Below, piece by piece: positions 16,714 through 26,708 of a stretch of 64,000 bases of DNA. This DNA comes from Flavobacteriales bacterium (lineage in GTDB: Bacteria; Bacteroidota; Bacteroidia; Flavobacteriales_F; PHOS-HE28). How positions within the stretch are numbered: the stretch's first letter is position 1; the number at the start of each line of letters is the position of its first letter. The DNA is taken from NCBI GenBank assembly GCA_023957375.1, contig JAMLHB010000001.1, positions 1,466,245-1,530,244 of the forward strand, given 5' to 3'. The notes below the pieces were generated by a model that was not told the DNA's origin, made no database searches, and saw only the letters and a list, made by a program, of their open reading frames with translations. The position numbers and the translations under genes were made by a program.

Positions 16714-17877
16714 ATGGACCGACCGCTCCGCATCGCCCTCCTCGGTGGAGGGCAATTAGGCCGCATGTTCATCGAGAACGCGCTCCGCTACGATGTGGAG
16801 GTGCATGTGCTGGACCCTGATGCCGCATGCCCGTGCGCTTGGCTGGCCCACCGCTTTGTGCAGGGCGCCTTCAACGACCGGGATACGGTGATGCGCTTTG
16901 CGGCTGATGCGGATGTGATCGGGATCGAGATCGAGCATGTCAGCGTAGAAGCCTTGGAGCTGCTGGAGCGCCAAGGCAAGGTGGTGGTACCTGCCGCCAA
17001 CACGCTCCGCACCATCCAGGATAAAGGCCTGCAGAAGGAATTCTACGTGAAACACGGCATTCCCACGCCAGCCTATGCACGCATCGAGCGTGCGGCACAG
17101 GTGGACACCTTCCCGCAGCTGCTTCCCGGCTTTCTGAAAACCACTACCGGAGGTTATGACGGCAAAGGTGTTCAGCCCGTCACAGGTACTGCGGACATCC
17201 CGGATGACTTCAATGGGCCTTATATCCTGGAAAAGCAGGTGGCCATTGCCAAAGAGCTCGCCGTTATTGCCGTGCGCGGGTCGGATGGCCGCACGGCGGC
17301 GTACGACCCCGTGGAAATGGTGTTCAACCCTGAACTGAACCTGGTGGACCATCTGCTGGCCCCCGCACGCTGCGAACCCGAAGTAATCGAGGAGGCAAAA
17401 GCCTTGGCCATGCAGGTGGCCGGTGCATTCGGCGGAACGGGCATCTATGCCGTGGAAATGTTCCTGACCACGGATGGTGCCTTGCTGGTGAACGAAACAG
17501 CCCCGCGTGCGCATAACAGCGGGCACTACACCATTGAAGCGTGCCCCAGTTCCCAGTTCGACCAACTGCTCAGGGCCTATATGCAGTGGCCCATTGGCGA
17601 TGTGCGCATGCATGGCCTCGCGGCCATGGTGAACCTGGTGGGCGAAGGCGGAAGCGGCACGCCCCGCTTGGAAGGCACGGACAACATCCTGGGGCGGCCG
17701 GCCACCTTCATCCACCTGTACGGAAAGGCAAAAACGCGTACCGGTCGCAAAATGGGCCATGTGACCGTGATCGCATCGAAGGAAGAAGAAATCGATGAAA
17801 GCGTGGCGGCGATCAAGGCACACGGCAAGGTGGTGCCCATGAACCGCATGGAACCTGTAAAACACCAGAGGCAATGA
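16714..17877 (+). CDS. purK: 5-(carboxyamino)imidazole ribonucleotide synthase
   Basis: ATP-grasp enzyme of purine synthesis that makes N5-carboxyaminoimidazole ribonucleotide from AIR, bicarbonate and ATP. 387 residues: N-terminal nucleotide-binding fold ([19 protein letters not shown]), ATP-grasp core ([38 protein letters not shown]) and the metal and substrate segment [21 protein letters not shown], then [16 protein letters not shown] near the end. The stop codon overlaps the purE start by 4 nt (ATGA), so the two are translationally coupled and act in sequence. Confidence 0.96.
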   Translation: MDRPLRIALLGGGQLGRMFIENALRYDVEVHVLDPDAACPCAWLAHRFVQGAFNDRDTVMRFAADADVIGIEIEHVSVEALELLERQGKVVVPAANTLRTIQDKGLQKEFYVKHGIPTPAYARIERAAQVDTFPQLLPGFLKTTTGGYDGKGVQPVTGTADIPDDFNGPYILEKQVAIAKELAVIAVRGSDGRTAAYDPVEMVFNPELNLVDHLLAPARCEPEVIEEAKALAMQVAGAFGGTGIYAVEMFLTTDGALLVNETAPRAHNSGHYTIEACPSSQFDQLLRAYMQWPIGDVRMHGLAAMVNLVGEGGSGTPRLEGTDNILGRPATFIHLYGKAKTRTGRKMGHVTVIASKEEEIDESVAAIKAHGKVVPMNRMEPVKHQRQ

Positions 17878-18392
17878 TCGGCATCATCATGGGCAGTCGG
17901 AGCGACCTGGAGATCATGCGCGAGGCTGTGGACACGGCCAGGGAGTTCGGCATTGGCTTCGAGGTAACGGTGGTAAGCGCCCACCGTACACCGGAACGCA
18001 TGGTGGCCTACGCGAAAGGCGCTGCTGCACGCGGATTGAAAGTGATCATAGCCGGTGCAGGCGGCGCGGCGCATTTGCCCGGCATGGTAGCCTCCCTCAC
18101 CATCCTCCCGGTGATCGGCGTACCGGTAAAAAGCCGCAACAGCTTGGATGGCTGGGATTCGCTGCTGAGCATCGCCCAGATGCCGGCCGGGGTGCCCGTG
18201 GCCACCATGGCGGTGAACGGGGCGCGCAATGCCGGCCTGCTCGCCGTACAGATCTTGGCCACCTCGGACGAAGAGCTCAGCAGGAAGCTCGTTGCGTTCA
18301 AGGCCGAACAGGAACAGAAGGTGCGGGAGGGCATCAAGGCCTTGCAGCAACAGTTCCCCAACCATTTCGACCAGCACGGGCCATTGGGCTGA
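17874..18392 (+). CDS. purE: 5-(carboxyamino)imidazole ribonucleotide mutase
   Basis: Class I PurE converts N5-CAIR to CAIR, the step after PurK. 172 residues. Motifs: [13 protein letters not shown] at the N-terminus, [11 protein letters not shown] with the catalytic His, and [27 protein letters not shown], followed by the loop [26 protein letters not shown]. Slightly longer than average at the C-terminus ([15 protein letters not shown]). Operon with purK by ATGA overlap; convergent with the TonB receptor, 11 nt apart. Confidence 0.96.
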   Translation: MIGIIMGSRSDLEIMREAVDTAREFGIGFEVTVVSAHRTPERMVAYAKGAAARGLKVIIAGAGGAAHLPGMVASLTILPVIGVPVKSRNSLDGWDSLLSIAQMPAGVPVATMAVNGARNAGLLAVQILATSDEELSRKLVAFKAEQEQKVREGIKALQQQFPNHFDQHGPLG

Positions 18393-18403
18393 CCGCGCCG
18401 CGT

Positions 18404-20899
18404 TCAACGAGCCGTACCCGCCCCCACCTTGGGCGCCGCCCGCCGCAGGTTGAAGGGCACTTGTATGCGCAGGCACACGTTGCGGCCCATGTTATGGATG
18501 CCGCTGTGCCCACTCCCGTTCACAGGGTATTGGTCGAGGTACTTCAACCGGCTCATGTTCCCTTGGTAAGCCACGTTCGCCAAATTGGAACCCAGGACCG
18601 TGAACGTGAACAAGGTGCGGCCATCCCTTGCCAGTACATCACCACCTGCACCGGCATCCAATAGGATGTAGCCCGGTGTGCGGGTTTCGGTGCCATTGGC
18701 ACCCCAAAATCGGTCCTGATCCCCATATACCTCCACGCCGAACCTGAAGAACAAGCCCGAAAGCCTTCCCAGTTGTTTGGCCGTATGGTAACGCAGCCCG
18801 CTGGAGACATGAACAGGCGGGACCATGGGCAGGTAGCGCGTACTGTCCGTGACCTCCAACCCGTTGCCGCCCAGGTTCAGCGCCTGCACAAATGCCAAGG
18901 TGCTCTCAAAATGCAGGCGATCGAAGGGATGGGGATGGATGTCCAGCCCCACCTCCGCACCGAACAGCCGTGCCTCTGTTTGCGCATACCGGAACACTGG
19001 AAGCCGTTGGCCGTCATGCACCACGATCGAATCGCCACCGGACCCGGAAGCCAGCTTGGTGTTGAAGATGTAATTATGTACGGCATTGCCGAACACCTCC
19101 ATGCTGGCTGAAACATGCGTGCCGGCCAGAAACAATCCAACGTCGCCCTGCATATTGAACTCGGGCCTCAGGTGAACATCGCCCACCTGCACCAGGCCCT
19201 CACCCGAATGCACCCCCCGCATCAGGATCTCCGCCTCATTGGGGGCCCTGTATCCCCTGCTGACATTGGCCTTCAGCGTCAGGGCTCCGTTCACGTTCCA
19301 TGCGGCCCCGATGCTGCCGCTGAGGCCGCCTACGTCCACAAAAGCAGCGTGGAACCGGGGTTCTGCTCCGGCAGTATTGCGGGAAACGGCCACGTCGAAG
19401 CCGGTTGCCGGGTCGGTGTGCGTGTACAACGTCCGGCTCCGCATGTGCCGCAAATCGTAGCGCAGGCCTCCCGCAAGATCAACACGGCCCACTGTCCTCT
19501 TTACCAGCACAAAGGCACCGATATCGAGCTTGTTGAAGTCCGGTAGCAGGAAATCGGTACCCCGGCTGGCATCGTTCACCTGATACATGCCGTTTGCGCC
19601 CAGGGTGGCGGCCCATCCCAAGTACCTCGCCACATGGTACTTCACATCGTAATTCACGGTGTTCAACCGGAGGTACAATCCGGGCACTCCGGGATGCTCC
19701 GGGTATTCGAACTCACGCCGCACGCTGCTTTGCCAGCCGAGCTGCCCGGTGATGCGGTCATCGCCCAAATTGAAGCCGGTGCTTGCTTGCGCAAAATTGC
19801 GCTGTACATGTTGGTGCACGGCACCAATACCGTATGAGCCCAGCATGCCGTCGTCGGCGACGCGCCAATCTTCGCCAGCATCGTCTACCGGATAGGTAAA
19901 CCTCCTCGACGTGCTGTCCCTGCTGCCGTCGGGAACCTCAAGGATGTTGTCGTGAACGCCAAGCCTCAGCCGTGCGAATCCCCACGCACGGTTGAGGCCG
20001 ATGTGCGCATTGAGGTCCTTGCGATGGTACTTCGTGCCCAGCACGCGGCCATCCACAGGGTTGGCAAAGTTGCCCGCCAAGGTGGCGGTCATACGCCCGC
20101 CATAATGCAGTTTGCCATTGTTGGCATCCAGGGCCAAGGAACCCGATAGCGCCCTGTTGTTCGAATCAAAGCCGCCCAAGGCTTCCCCCCGGAAGGTGCC
20201 CGGGGCAGCAGCTGGCGCCGGGAGGAGGTTCACCACCCCGGCCAAGGCACCGGATCCATAGATCAAGCTGGCCGGGCCTTTTACCACTTCCACCCGTTCC
20301 ACCACGAAGGGATCGATCTCCACGCCGTGCTCTTCACCCCACTGTTGGTCCTCCATGCGCACCCCGTCAAAAAGCGTAAGCACCCGATCACCGCCAAGGC
20401 CGCGGATCACCGGCTTGGAAACTGCGGGGCCGGTTGTAACTGTATGCATGCCGGGCACCCGGCCAAGGGCTTCCACGAGGTTGGATGATGCGTGTTCCCT
20501 CAGGAAATCCGGCCCCAGGAGCACCATGGGCACTGGTTCGCGCCGCAACTCCGTTGCCTTGGCACTGCCCGTAACCACCACATTGTGCATTTCGGTGACA
20601 CTGGGGACAAGCGTAAAATCCCGTGTGCGTGTCACCGCCAGGTCAACCACCCCGGCGTAGGTGGCGTAGCCCAGCATCACCACCTTCACCAATGCTTTGG
20701 AAGCCGGCAGGTCCTGCATGGCATAGCGCCCTTCACCATCGGTGAAGGTGCGCGACCCGAGATCGGGAAATGAGACCTCGGCACCCGGAACCGGTTGGCC
20801 GGTACCAACCTCCAGCACTCTGCCATGAAGGGACAATTGTGCATGGAGCCGGGGAATGGCCGCAGTGAACAGGGCAACGAAAAGCAATGATCGCAACAT
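18404..20899 (-). CDS. TonB-dependent outer-membrane receptor, ZnuD-like (metal uptake suspected)
   Basis: 831 residues. Signal peptide (MLRSLLFVALFTAAIPRLHAQ), carboxypeptidase-like N-terminal domain (GRVLEVGTGQPVPGAEVSFP), plug domain (LVEALGRVPGMHTV, PVIRGLGGDRVLTLFDGVRM, ERVEVVKGPASLIYGSGALAGVVNLL), then a 22-strand-type barrel. The plug segment GLGGDRVLTLFDGVR plus nearby His-Glu (QQWGEEHGVEIDPF) resembles zinc/copper receptors of the ZnuD group. A small Cys/His-rich exported protein lies 149 nt upstream on the same strand. Together they suggest uptake or sensing of a metal ion, but the substrate is an inference. Energy would come from TonB-ExbBD encoded elsewhere. Confidence 0.87.
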   Translation of the reverse strand: MLRSLLFVALFTAAIPRLHAQLSLHGRVLEVGTGQPVPGAEVSFPDLGSRTFTDGEGRYAMQDLPASKALVKVVMLGYATYAGVVDLAVTRTRDFTLVPSVTEMHNVVVTGSAKATELRREPVPMVLLGPDFLREHASSNLVEALGRVPGMHTVTTGPAVSKPVIRGLGGDRVLTLFDGVRMEDQQWGEEHGVEIDPFVVERVEVVKGPASLIYGSGALAGVVNLLPAPAAAPGTFRGEALGGFDSNNRALSGSLALDANNGKLHYGGRMTATLAGNFANPVDGRVLGTKYHRKDLNAHIGLNRAWGFARLRLGVHDNILEVPDGSRDSTSRRFTYPVDDAGEDWRVADDGMLGSYGIGAVHQHVQRNFAQASTGFNLGDDRITGQLGWQSSVRREFEYPEHPGVPGLYLRLNTVNYDVKYHVARYLGWAATLGANGMYQVNDASRGTDFLLPDFNKLDIGAFVLVKRTVGRVDLAGGLRYDLRHMRSRTLYTHTDPATGFDVAVSRNTAGAEPRFHAAFVDVGGLSGSIGAAWNVNGALTLKANVSRGYRAPNEAEILMRGVHSGEGLVQVGDVHLRPEFNMQGDVGLFLAGTHVSASMEVFGNAVHNYIFNTKLASGSGGDSIVVHDGQRLPVFRYAQTEARLFGAEVGLDIHPHPFDRLHFESTLAFVQALNLGGNGLEVTDSTRYLPMVPPVHVSSGLRYHTAKQLGRLSGLFFRFGVEVYGDQDRFWGANGTETRTPGYILLDAGAGGDVLARDGRTLFTFTVLGSNLANVAYQGNMSRLKYLDQYPVNGSGHSGIHNMGRNVCLRIQVPFNLRRAAPKVGAGTAR

Positions 20900-21048
20900 G
20901 AACTGGAAATCCGATTATCCGGCCGGTGGGCCGCTTGCGCCACCGGCGGTGAAAAACTGTCCGACAACCGGTATCCGATGCCGGGACGGTGCTGTTAACG
21001 GAATGGTGGGGGCATCCTGTCCCACCGCCTGCGGCCGTTCAAGGCCGA

Positions 21049-21363
21049 TCAACCATGCATCGGCGGACCACGAAGGCGTGGAACCTCGTGGAAAGCATGA
21101 TCCACAATGGGCAGAACTGTCGCGGTTGCTTCGCCCGTGACGTGCATCAACGAAGGCATCTGCACCAATGGTGCGGTTTCGCAGGGAAGAACCGGTGCCT
21201 CGCAGATCGGGCAATGTTCGTTGACGACCAAGGCCGGCTTATCCGTGGCGCCCCGCCGATCTCCTTCCACGCAATGGTGGAACCAGGTTCGTGGCATGGC
21301 CCATTGCAGGACCACTGCGAGCATGAGCCACGCCATCAAGTTCCTGCATCCCCCGCCGTGCAT
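21049..21363 (-). CDS. Small Cys/His-containing exported protein upstream of TonB receptor
   Basis: 104 residues. An N-terminal hydrophobic segment (MAWLMLAVVLQWAM) may be a signal peptide or membrane anchor. It is followed by TWFHHCVEG, EHCPICEAPVLPCETAP and two further His residues (VDHAFHEV). The HHC and CPIC groups look like metal ligands and this kind of short protein is commonly found before TonB receptors in Bacteroidota. The start is strongly supported by a TATCTTCG box 5 nt upstream on the minus strand. Same strand as the TonB receptor, probable operon. Exact function unknown. Confidence 0.65.
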   Translation of the reverse strand: MHGGGCRNLMAWLMLAVVLQWAMPRTWFHHCVEGDRRGATDKPALVVNEHCPICEAPVLPCETAPLVQMPSLMHVTGEATATVLPIVDHAFHEVPRLRGPPMHG

Positions 21364-21368
21364 GCCCG

Positions 21369-21376
21369 CGAAGATA
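21369..21376 (-). promoter_or_regulatory. -7 box of the small exported protein / TonB receptor operon
   Basis: Minus-strand TATCTTCG followed by CGGGC and the ATG at 21363. Same octamer and spacing as in front of purK; predicts leaderless transcription. Confidence 0.5.
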
Positions 21377-21442
21377 CCTGCACCACCACCATTTCCGCCG
21401 TGATCCCCCCACCGATCCTAAATTTACCCCGCAGGCGCAACC

Positions 21443-21808
21443 ATGCGGCACATCATTTTCCTCTTCGCACTGCTTTTGGCGATGCCAAGGGTTTTGCATG
21501 CCCAACATGCCGAGCCTCCTTCCACCATGGCCAACGACCTTTGTTCGTGCTTGGGCACCATCTCCCCCAAACCGGATGATCGCCAATTCGATCGCGATGT
21601 GCGTCTTTGCCTGAACACCGTGGTCGCCTCACATTCAAGGGAAGTGGTCGAACTGCTGCGGCAATATCCTGCCGAAGACAGGAAGATGTACTTATTGGGC
21701 CTGCTGCTGGGCCATGCGCTCGACCGCACTTGCCCGCAATATCCCTTGGTCAAGGAACGCCTGCGCCTCTTGCTCCAGCCCGCGCCAAAAGCCATACCAA
21801 GCACCTGA
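21443..21808 (+). CDS. Hypothetical secreted protein
   Basis: 121 residues with a clear signal peptide (MRHIIFLFALLLAMPRVLHAQ). The mature part has paired cysteines (DLCSCLG, then VRLCLNTVV and RTCPQYP) and a helical middle (SREVVELLRQYPAEDRKMYLLGLLLGHALD). Resembles small Cys-bearing exported proteins of Bacteroidota of unknown function. The stop overlaps the pfkA start (TGATG), so it is in an operon with pfkA; the functional link is unclear. A TAAATTTA sequence at 21419-21426 may be the -7 box. Confidence 0.72.
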   Translation: MRHIIFLFALLLAMPRVLHAQHAEPPSTMANDLCSCLGTISPKPDDRQFDRDVRLCLNTVVASHSREVVELLRQYPAEDRKMYLLGLLLGHALDRTCPQYPLVKERLRLLLQPAPKAIPST

Positions 21809-22806
21809 TGGCGACTGCACACAAGGAGGGGCATGCCCCTGGCCATATCGGGCTGCTCACCTCCGGCGGGGATGCGCCGGGCATGAACGCAGCGATCCGG
21901 GCCGTGGTGCGTACCGCGCATTACTACGGGATGCAGGTGAGCGGCATCATGGAAGGGTATGAAGGGCTGATCCAGGATGCGATCAAGCCCATGGGTGTGC
22001 GCGATGTGAGCAACATCATCCAGCGCGGGGGAACCATCCTTCGTTCGGCCCGAAGCAGGTCGTTCCTCACCCCCCAGGGCCGCGCTACGGCAAAGCGCAA
22101 CTTGGACAGGCATGGCATCGATGCCTTGATCGTGATCGGAGGGGACGGCACCTTCCGGGGTGCCTCCATTTTTGAAAGGGAACACGGGTTGCCGGTGATC
22201 GGTATTGCCGGCACCATCGACAATGACCTGGGCGGCACGGACAGGAGCATCGGCTTCGACACCGCTACCAACACGGCCATGGAAATGGTGGACCGGATAC
22301 GCGATACGGCCTCGTCGCATGATCGGCTGTTTTTTGTGGAGGTGATGGGCCGGACAACCGGTGCCATTGCCATGCATTGCGGCATTGCGGCAGGTGCCGA
22401 GTATGTGATGGTGCCCGAGCGCGATCAGGGGATCGATGAATTGATCGGGGTATTGGAGCGCGCCGCAAGGACCAAATCGTCCGTGATCGTGATCGTGGCG
22501 GAAGGAGATGAGGAAGGCGGTGCCTATGAAGTGGCACGCAAGGTGAAAAAACGCTTCCAACATTTCGACACGCGGGTGAGCGTTCTGGGCCATGTGCAGC
22601 GGGGAGGCAATCCCACGGTGGCCGACCGGTTGTTGGCGAGCCGCTCCGGGGTGGCAGCCGTGGAGGCTTTGCGCAAAGGAGACCGGAACAAGATGGTGGG
22701 CCAGGTGAACGCTTCGATGGTACTTACTCCGTTCGACCAAGTACTCCACAAGCCAGTCGATTTGGACGAGGACCTGCTGCGCATCCTGGGGATCCTCTCC
22801 ATTTGA
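21808..22806 (+). CDS. pfkA: ATP-dependent 6-phosphofructokinase
   Basis: Phosphorylates fructose 6-phosphate in glycolysis. 332 residues from the ATG at 21808 (MATAHKEGHAPGHIGLLTSGGDAPGMN). Motifs: LTSGGDAPGMNAAIRAVVR, IGGDGTFRGA, IAGTIDNDLGGTDRSIGFDTA with the catalytic Asp, VEVMGRTTGAIA and LGHVQRGGNPTV. Gly in the GGDG and AGTIDND positions indicates use of ATP, not pyrophosphate. The start codon overlaps the stop of the small secreted protein gene. Followed by a hairpin that ends transcription from both sides. Confidence 0.95.
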   Translation: MATAHKEGHAPGHIGLLTSGGDAPGMNAAIRAVVRTAHYYGMQVSGIMEGYEGLIQDAIKPMGVRDVSNIIQRGGTILRSARSRSFLTPQGRATAKRNLDRHGIDALIVIGGDGTFRGASIFEREHGLPVIGIAGTIDNDLGGTDRSIGFDTATNTAMEMVDRIRDTASSHDRLFFVEVMGRTTGAIAMHCGIAAGAEYVMVPERDQGIDELIGVLERAARTKSSVIVIVAEGDEEGGAYEVARKVKKRFQHFDTRVSVLGHVQRGGNPTVADRLLASRSGVAAVEALRKGDRNKMVGQVNASMVLTPFDQVLHKPVDLDEDLLRILGILSI

Positions 22807-22836
22807 CCGGACTTCCTCCGGTGCACCACCAAAAAG

Positions 22837-22875
22837 CGCAAGTGCGGCCGCACCTGTGGCGCGGCCGCGCTTGCG
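22837..22875 (+). terminator. Bidirectional hairpin between pfkA and the large minus-strand gene
   Basis: CGCAAGTGCGGCCGC and GCGGCCGCGCTTGCG form a 15-bp stem with one wobble pair around a 9-nt loop. It is preceded by AAAAAG on the plus side. Sits between convergent genes. Confidence 0.65.
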
Positions 22876-22892
22876 TGCATCCTTTCCGTCGA

Positions 22893-25800
22893 TCAGAGCT
22901 TGACCATCCGCGCGTGGCCCATTACGTGGCCGTTCCCATCCAACACGGCTACCATGTAGGTGCCAGGCACCAGCCAGGAGATGTCCATCTGTTCACGGAA
23001 CTGAAGTTCATTGACCATCCGGCCGGATGCATCATGGATACGCACAGTTCGTGGATTCGTTGAACCGCACCGGATGGTGATGTGGTTGTGCGCCGGATTG
23101 GGCAACAAGGCGATGCCTGGCCTTTCGGACCCATCCTCATCCACCCCGGTGGGAAGATTGGTTTGGCATGCATTGCCTACGCCGTCACCGTCCATGTCTT
23201 CTTGTCCGGGGTTGTGCACCCAGATGCAGTTGTCGCAGACATCCCCAACCCCGTCGCCATCGAAATCACCTTGGTCCGGGTTCTTTACGGAGGGGCAGTT
23301 GTCCATGCAGTCAGGTACTCCATCTTGATCCTGGTCGGCATTCGGAACGATCCCGGTGTTGCCGCCAGAGCAAATACCGCAATCGTCGAACGAGGCCGAA
23401 CCACCGGGTACACCGTTGCAATCGACCATCTCGATCATGCCGACGCACTCGCAGTTTATCTCATATTGGTCGTTGAAGGTGGCCGGGTTCCCATCATCAC
23501 AGGGTGACCCGGGCAAGGCGCTTCCGCCCGGTGTCCCTTCGCAATCCACTACTTGACCCACGCATTCGCAATCAACTGTCCACGTGTCATTGCCCGTGTT
23601 CGCGTTGCCGTCGTTGCATGCCGTGCCGGGCAATGCCGTACCGTTCGGTGTGCCATTGCAGTCCACCGTTACAGGCGTGCCTGTGCATTGGCAGTTGTTG
23701 TTCCATGTATCATTGATCGTGTTCGCGTTGCCGTCATTGCAGGCTGTGCCGGGAAGCGCGGTGCCGCCGGGCGTGCCCGTACAGTCGATCACTTGGCCTA
23801 CGCACTGGCAGTTCGCGTTCCACGTGTCATTGCCCGTGTTCGCGTTGCCGTCGTTGCAGGCCGTGCCGGGCAATGCCGTACCGTTCGGTGTGCCATTGCA
23901 GTCCACCGTTACCGGCGTGCCTGCGCATTGGCAGTTGTTGTTCCATGTATCGTTGATCGTGTTCGCGTTGCCGTCGTTGCAGGCCGTGCCGGGAAGCGCG
24001 GTGCCGCCGGGCGTGCCCATGCAGTCGATCACTTGGCCCACGCACTGGCAGTTCGCGTTCCACGTGTCATTGCCCGTGTTCGTGTTGCCGTCATTGCACG
24101 CCGTGCCGGGAAGTGCGGCGCCGCCGGGCGTGCCCGTGCAGTCGATCACTTGGCCCACGCACTGGCAGTTCGCGTTCCACGTGTCATTGCCGGTGTTCGC
24201 GTTGCCGTCGTTGCACGCCGTGCCGGGAAGTGCGGCGCCGCCGGGCGTGCCCGTGCAGTCGACCACTTGGCCCACGCACTGGCAGTTCGCGTTCCACGTG
24301 TCATTGCCCGTGTTCGCGTTGCCGTCGTTGCATGCCGTGCCGGGAAGTGCGGTGCCGCCGGGCGTGCCCGTACAGTCGATCACTTGGCCTACGCACTGGC
24401 AGTTCGCGTTCCACGTGTCATTGCCCGTGTTCGCGTTGCCGTCGTTGCATGCCGTGCCGGGAAGTGCGGTGCCGCCGGGCGTGCCCGCACAGTCGATCAC
24501 TTGGCCTACGCACTGGCAGTTCGTGTTCCACGTGTCATTGCCCGTGTTCGCGTTGCCGTCGTTGCACGCCGTGCCGGGCAATGCCGTACCGTTCGGTGTG
24601 CCATTGCAGTCCACCGTTACCGGCGTGCCTGCGCACTGGCAGTTGGCGTTCCAAGTGTCATTGATCGTGTTCGTGTTGCCGTCATTGCAGGCCGTGCCGG
24701 GAAGCGCGGTGCCGCCGGGCGTGCCCGTGCAGTCAATCACTTGGCCCACGCACTGGCAGTTCGCGTTCCAGGTATCGTTGCCCGTGTTCGCATTACCGTC
24801 GTTGCATGATGTACCGGGAAGCGCGGTGCCGCCTGGCGTGCCCGTGCAGTCGATCACTTGGCCCACGCACTGGCAGTTCGCGTTCCAGGTATCATTGCCC
24901 GTGTTCGCGTTGCCGTCGTCGCAGGCCGTGCCGGGAAGTGCGGTGCCACCCACAACACCATTGCAGTCCGGGGTACCCGCTCCTGATGCCACTGCCTGAA
25001 CACCCAAAGAGAGGTCATAATACTTGCCTGTGTTCGAGGTTTGAAGCTTTACAGCCCTTACCATGTACGTCTTGCCGTTCACGAACGGCACTGCCGGGCT
25101 GCTGAAGTTGGTGGTTGTAACCAGTGAAGGGGTCAAACGGATGAGCGCCCCGTCACCTTGGGTGACTTCATAAACGTGGTACCCGTCCACATTTCCGGTT
25201 GAAGGCGTCCAAGAGAACGCGGCTTGCCCGCCACTGTTGGACACTTGCAGACCGGATGGCCTGGAAACGTTGGTCATTCGCAGGGAGGGGTCACCGAGCA
25301 GGGCTAGATGCACACGATAAAATGGCTCTCCTTGCCAACCACTGTTCTGCGGAGTGTACAGGGTGGTATTGTTCATGGTCAGCCAAGCGCTATACCCGAT
25401 ATTATCACCCATTCCCATGTGATGGAAGTACCAATTGGGCATTCCGGACCACACGCTGGTCAGTCCTTGGCCCCAGGTGATGGGTGCGCGGAGGAAGTTG
25501 CCTCCCGAGTTCCAATCACCGAAGTAGCTGCCCATGGACATATTGAAGATCCCGCCGAAATTGGAAGCTTGGTAATCATCCGTGGTTCCAATATTGGCTC
25601 CCCCGATGCTGGAGCCGGCTCCGCCGGCATAGGTCCACAAGTAGCTGTTCCCGTTCATGAGCACGTGGAACGGTGTTCCATTTCCGTTGGCGTTGTACAG
25701 GCTGTCCGGCCCAACCAACGACCCCATGTTGCGGAATCCTGAACTGGTGAGGTATTCCACGCCACTGCCTGGGGTCACGTAGAAGTTGTCGAACATGATC

Positions 25801-26708
25801 GCCCGCCTCCGTGGCACGGACTGCAGCGTCTTATAGGCATGTGCCTTGTTGAGATAGTTCCTGGTGTATTGCAACTCGTAGTTGGCGGCATAGTCCCACC
25901 ATTCGCCCATGTAGGAGAAATCGATCCGGCCCACTTGAAGTTCCACCGCACTTGGATAGTCGTTCTGATCAAACCGTCCATCACCCGGGACGTTTTGGTT
26001 GCCGGAGGTAACGCTCACGGAATTGTCCGTCCAGGTGCCGTTCAGTTCGCCATAGTAGCCATCGCAGGGCCATGCCCCCATGTGATCACCATGGCCATCG
26101 GGTGCCAACTTGCCTGAGTACGGCACCGTGATGTGGCCGATGATGTACACCGCCTTCACACGGTTGGGCTGGGCGTTGTAGTCGGCCTGCACCAATGCAC
26201 GGATGCTTGGTGCGGTCATGGAGCGTGCCACATCATGCCGGATCACACCCCAACCATCATTCCGCAGGTCTTCCGCCAATTGTTGCAGCTCACTTACCAG
26301 TCCCCCGGCGATCTGGTCATCCACGAGCAACACCATGATCCCCCGATCCTCCACGGGATCGAGGTTGATGCCGGATGCGATATAACCTGTTCCTGTGATA
26401 CCGCCCGTGCGCACCACCTTGTATTCGTAGTACACGTTGACGGAAACGTTGTTGTCCACATATTGGGTGGATGAACCGCCTGCACTGGCGATACTGGAGC
26501 CCCAAGCCGGCTGGTCCTTCTGTTTGCGATAGATGGTGTAGTTCGTGGCTCCTGTATAGCTAGGCCATTTCAGGGTGATTTGTGGAGGAGAAACCTGGAC
26601 ATCAGCGGACAGCTGAATGGCCGATGCCTCGGCGATGGATTGTGCGGCAAGGCTGAAAGAGAGGTTCATTGCCGCAACAGCAAGGAGGAGGTGCTTCGGA
26701 ATTCTCAT
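22893..26708 (-). CDS. Giant secreted protein A: gingipain-fold domain, Fn3, 13 Cys-rich repeats, TSP3 repeats, sorting tail
   Basis: About 1271 residues from the ATG at 26708, which gives a signal peptide (MRIPKHLLLAVAAMNLSFSLAAQ). Order: Fn3-like domain (ITLKWPSYTGATNYTIYRK); a C25/gingipain-type fold (VYIIGHITVPYSG, AVELQVGRIDF, tail LLGDPSLRM); a second Fn3 (AAFSWTPSTGNVDGYHVYEV); 13 repeats of 39-41 residues, each with four Cys (DC..G.PGGTALPGTAC...NCQC); a DCGICSGGN unit; thrombospondin-3-like calcium repeats (DQDQDGVPDCMDNCP); and a type-A T9SS sorting domain (LLPNPAHNHITI). The places where C25 enzymes have the catalytic His and Cys read YAGGAGS and MSMGSYFGD, so it is probably not a protease. 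Paralogue of the next gene. Function unknown; surface or extracellular. Confidence 0.85.
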   Translation of the reverse strand: MRIPKHLLLAVAAMNLSFSLAAQSIAEASAIQLSADVQVSPPQITLKWPSYTGATNYTIYRKQKDQPAWGSSIASAGGSSTQYVDNNVSVNVYYEYKVVRTGGITGTGYIASGINLDPVEDRGIMVLLVDDQIAGGLVSELQQLAEDLRNDGWGVIRHDVARSMTAPSIRALVQADYNAQPNRVKAVYIIGHITVPYSGKLAPDGHGDHMGAWPCDGYYGELNGTWTDNSVSVTSGNQNVPGDGRFDQNDYPSAVELQVGRIDFSYMGEWWDYAANYELQYTRNYLNKAHAYKTLQSVPRRRAIMFDNFYVTPGSGVEYLTSSGFRNMGSLVGPDSLYNANGNGTPFHVLMNGNSYLWTYAGGAGSSIGGANIGTTDDYQASNFGGIFNMSMGSYFGDWNSGGNFLRAPITWGQGLTSVWSGMPNWYFHHMGMGDNIGYSAWLTMNNTTLYTPQNSGWQGEPFYRVHLALLGDPSLRMTNVSRPSGLQVSNSGGQAAFSWTPSTGNVDGYHVYEVTQGDGALIRLTPSLVTTTNFSSPAVPFVNGKTYMVRAVKLQTSNTGKYYDLSLGVQAVASGAGTPDCNGVVGGTALPGTACDDGNANTGNDTWNANCQCVGQVIDCTGTPGGTALPGTSCNDGNANTGNDTWNANCQCVGQVIDCTGTPGGTALPGTACNDGNTNTINDTWNANCQCAGTPVTVDCNGTPNGTALPGTACNDGNANTGNDTWNTNCQCVGQVIDCAGTPGGTALPGTACNDGNANTGNDTWNANCQCVGQVIDCTGTPGGTALPGTACNDGNANTGNDTWNANCQCVGQVVDCTGTPGGAALPGTACNDGNANTGNDTWNANCQCVGQVIDCTGTPGGAALPGTACNDGNTNTGNDTWNANCQCVGQVIDCMGTPGGTALPGTACNDGNANTINDTWNNNCQCAGTPVTVDCNGTPNGTALPGTACNDGNANTGNDTWNANCQCVGQVIDCTGTPGGTALPGTACNDGNANTINDTWNNNCQCTGTPVTVDCNGTPNGTALPGTACNDGNANTGNDTWTVDCECVGQVVDCEGTPGGSALPGSPCDDGNPATFNDQYEINCECVGMIEMVDCNGVPGGSASFDDCGICSGGNTGIVPNADQDQDGVPDCMDNCPSVKNPDQGDFDGDGVGDVCDNCIWVHNPGQEDMDGDGVGNACQTNLPTGVDEDGSERPGIALLPNPAHNHITIRCGSTNPRTVRIHDASGRMVNELQFREQMDISWLVPGTYMVAVLDGNGHVMGHARMVKL
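23422..24970 (-). repeat. Array of 13 Cys-rich ~117-bp coding repeats (protein A)
   Basis: Thirteen in-frame tandem units of 39-41 codons. Two unit types alternate: those ending CVGQVI and those ending CAGTPVTV followed by DCNGTPNG. The last two or three units are more diverged (TVDCECVGQVV, EINCECVGMIEMV), the inner ones nearly the same at DNA level. Confidence 0.93.
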
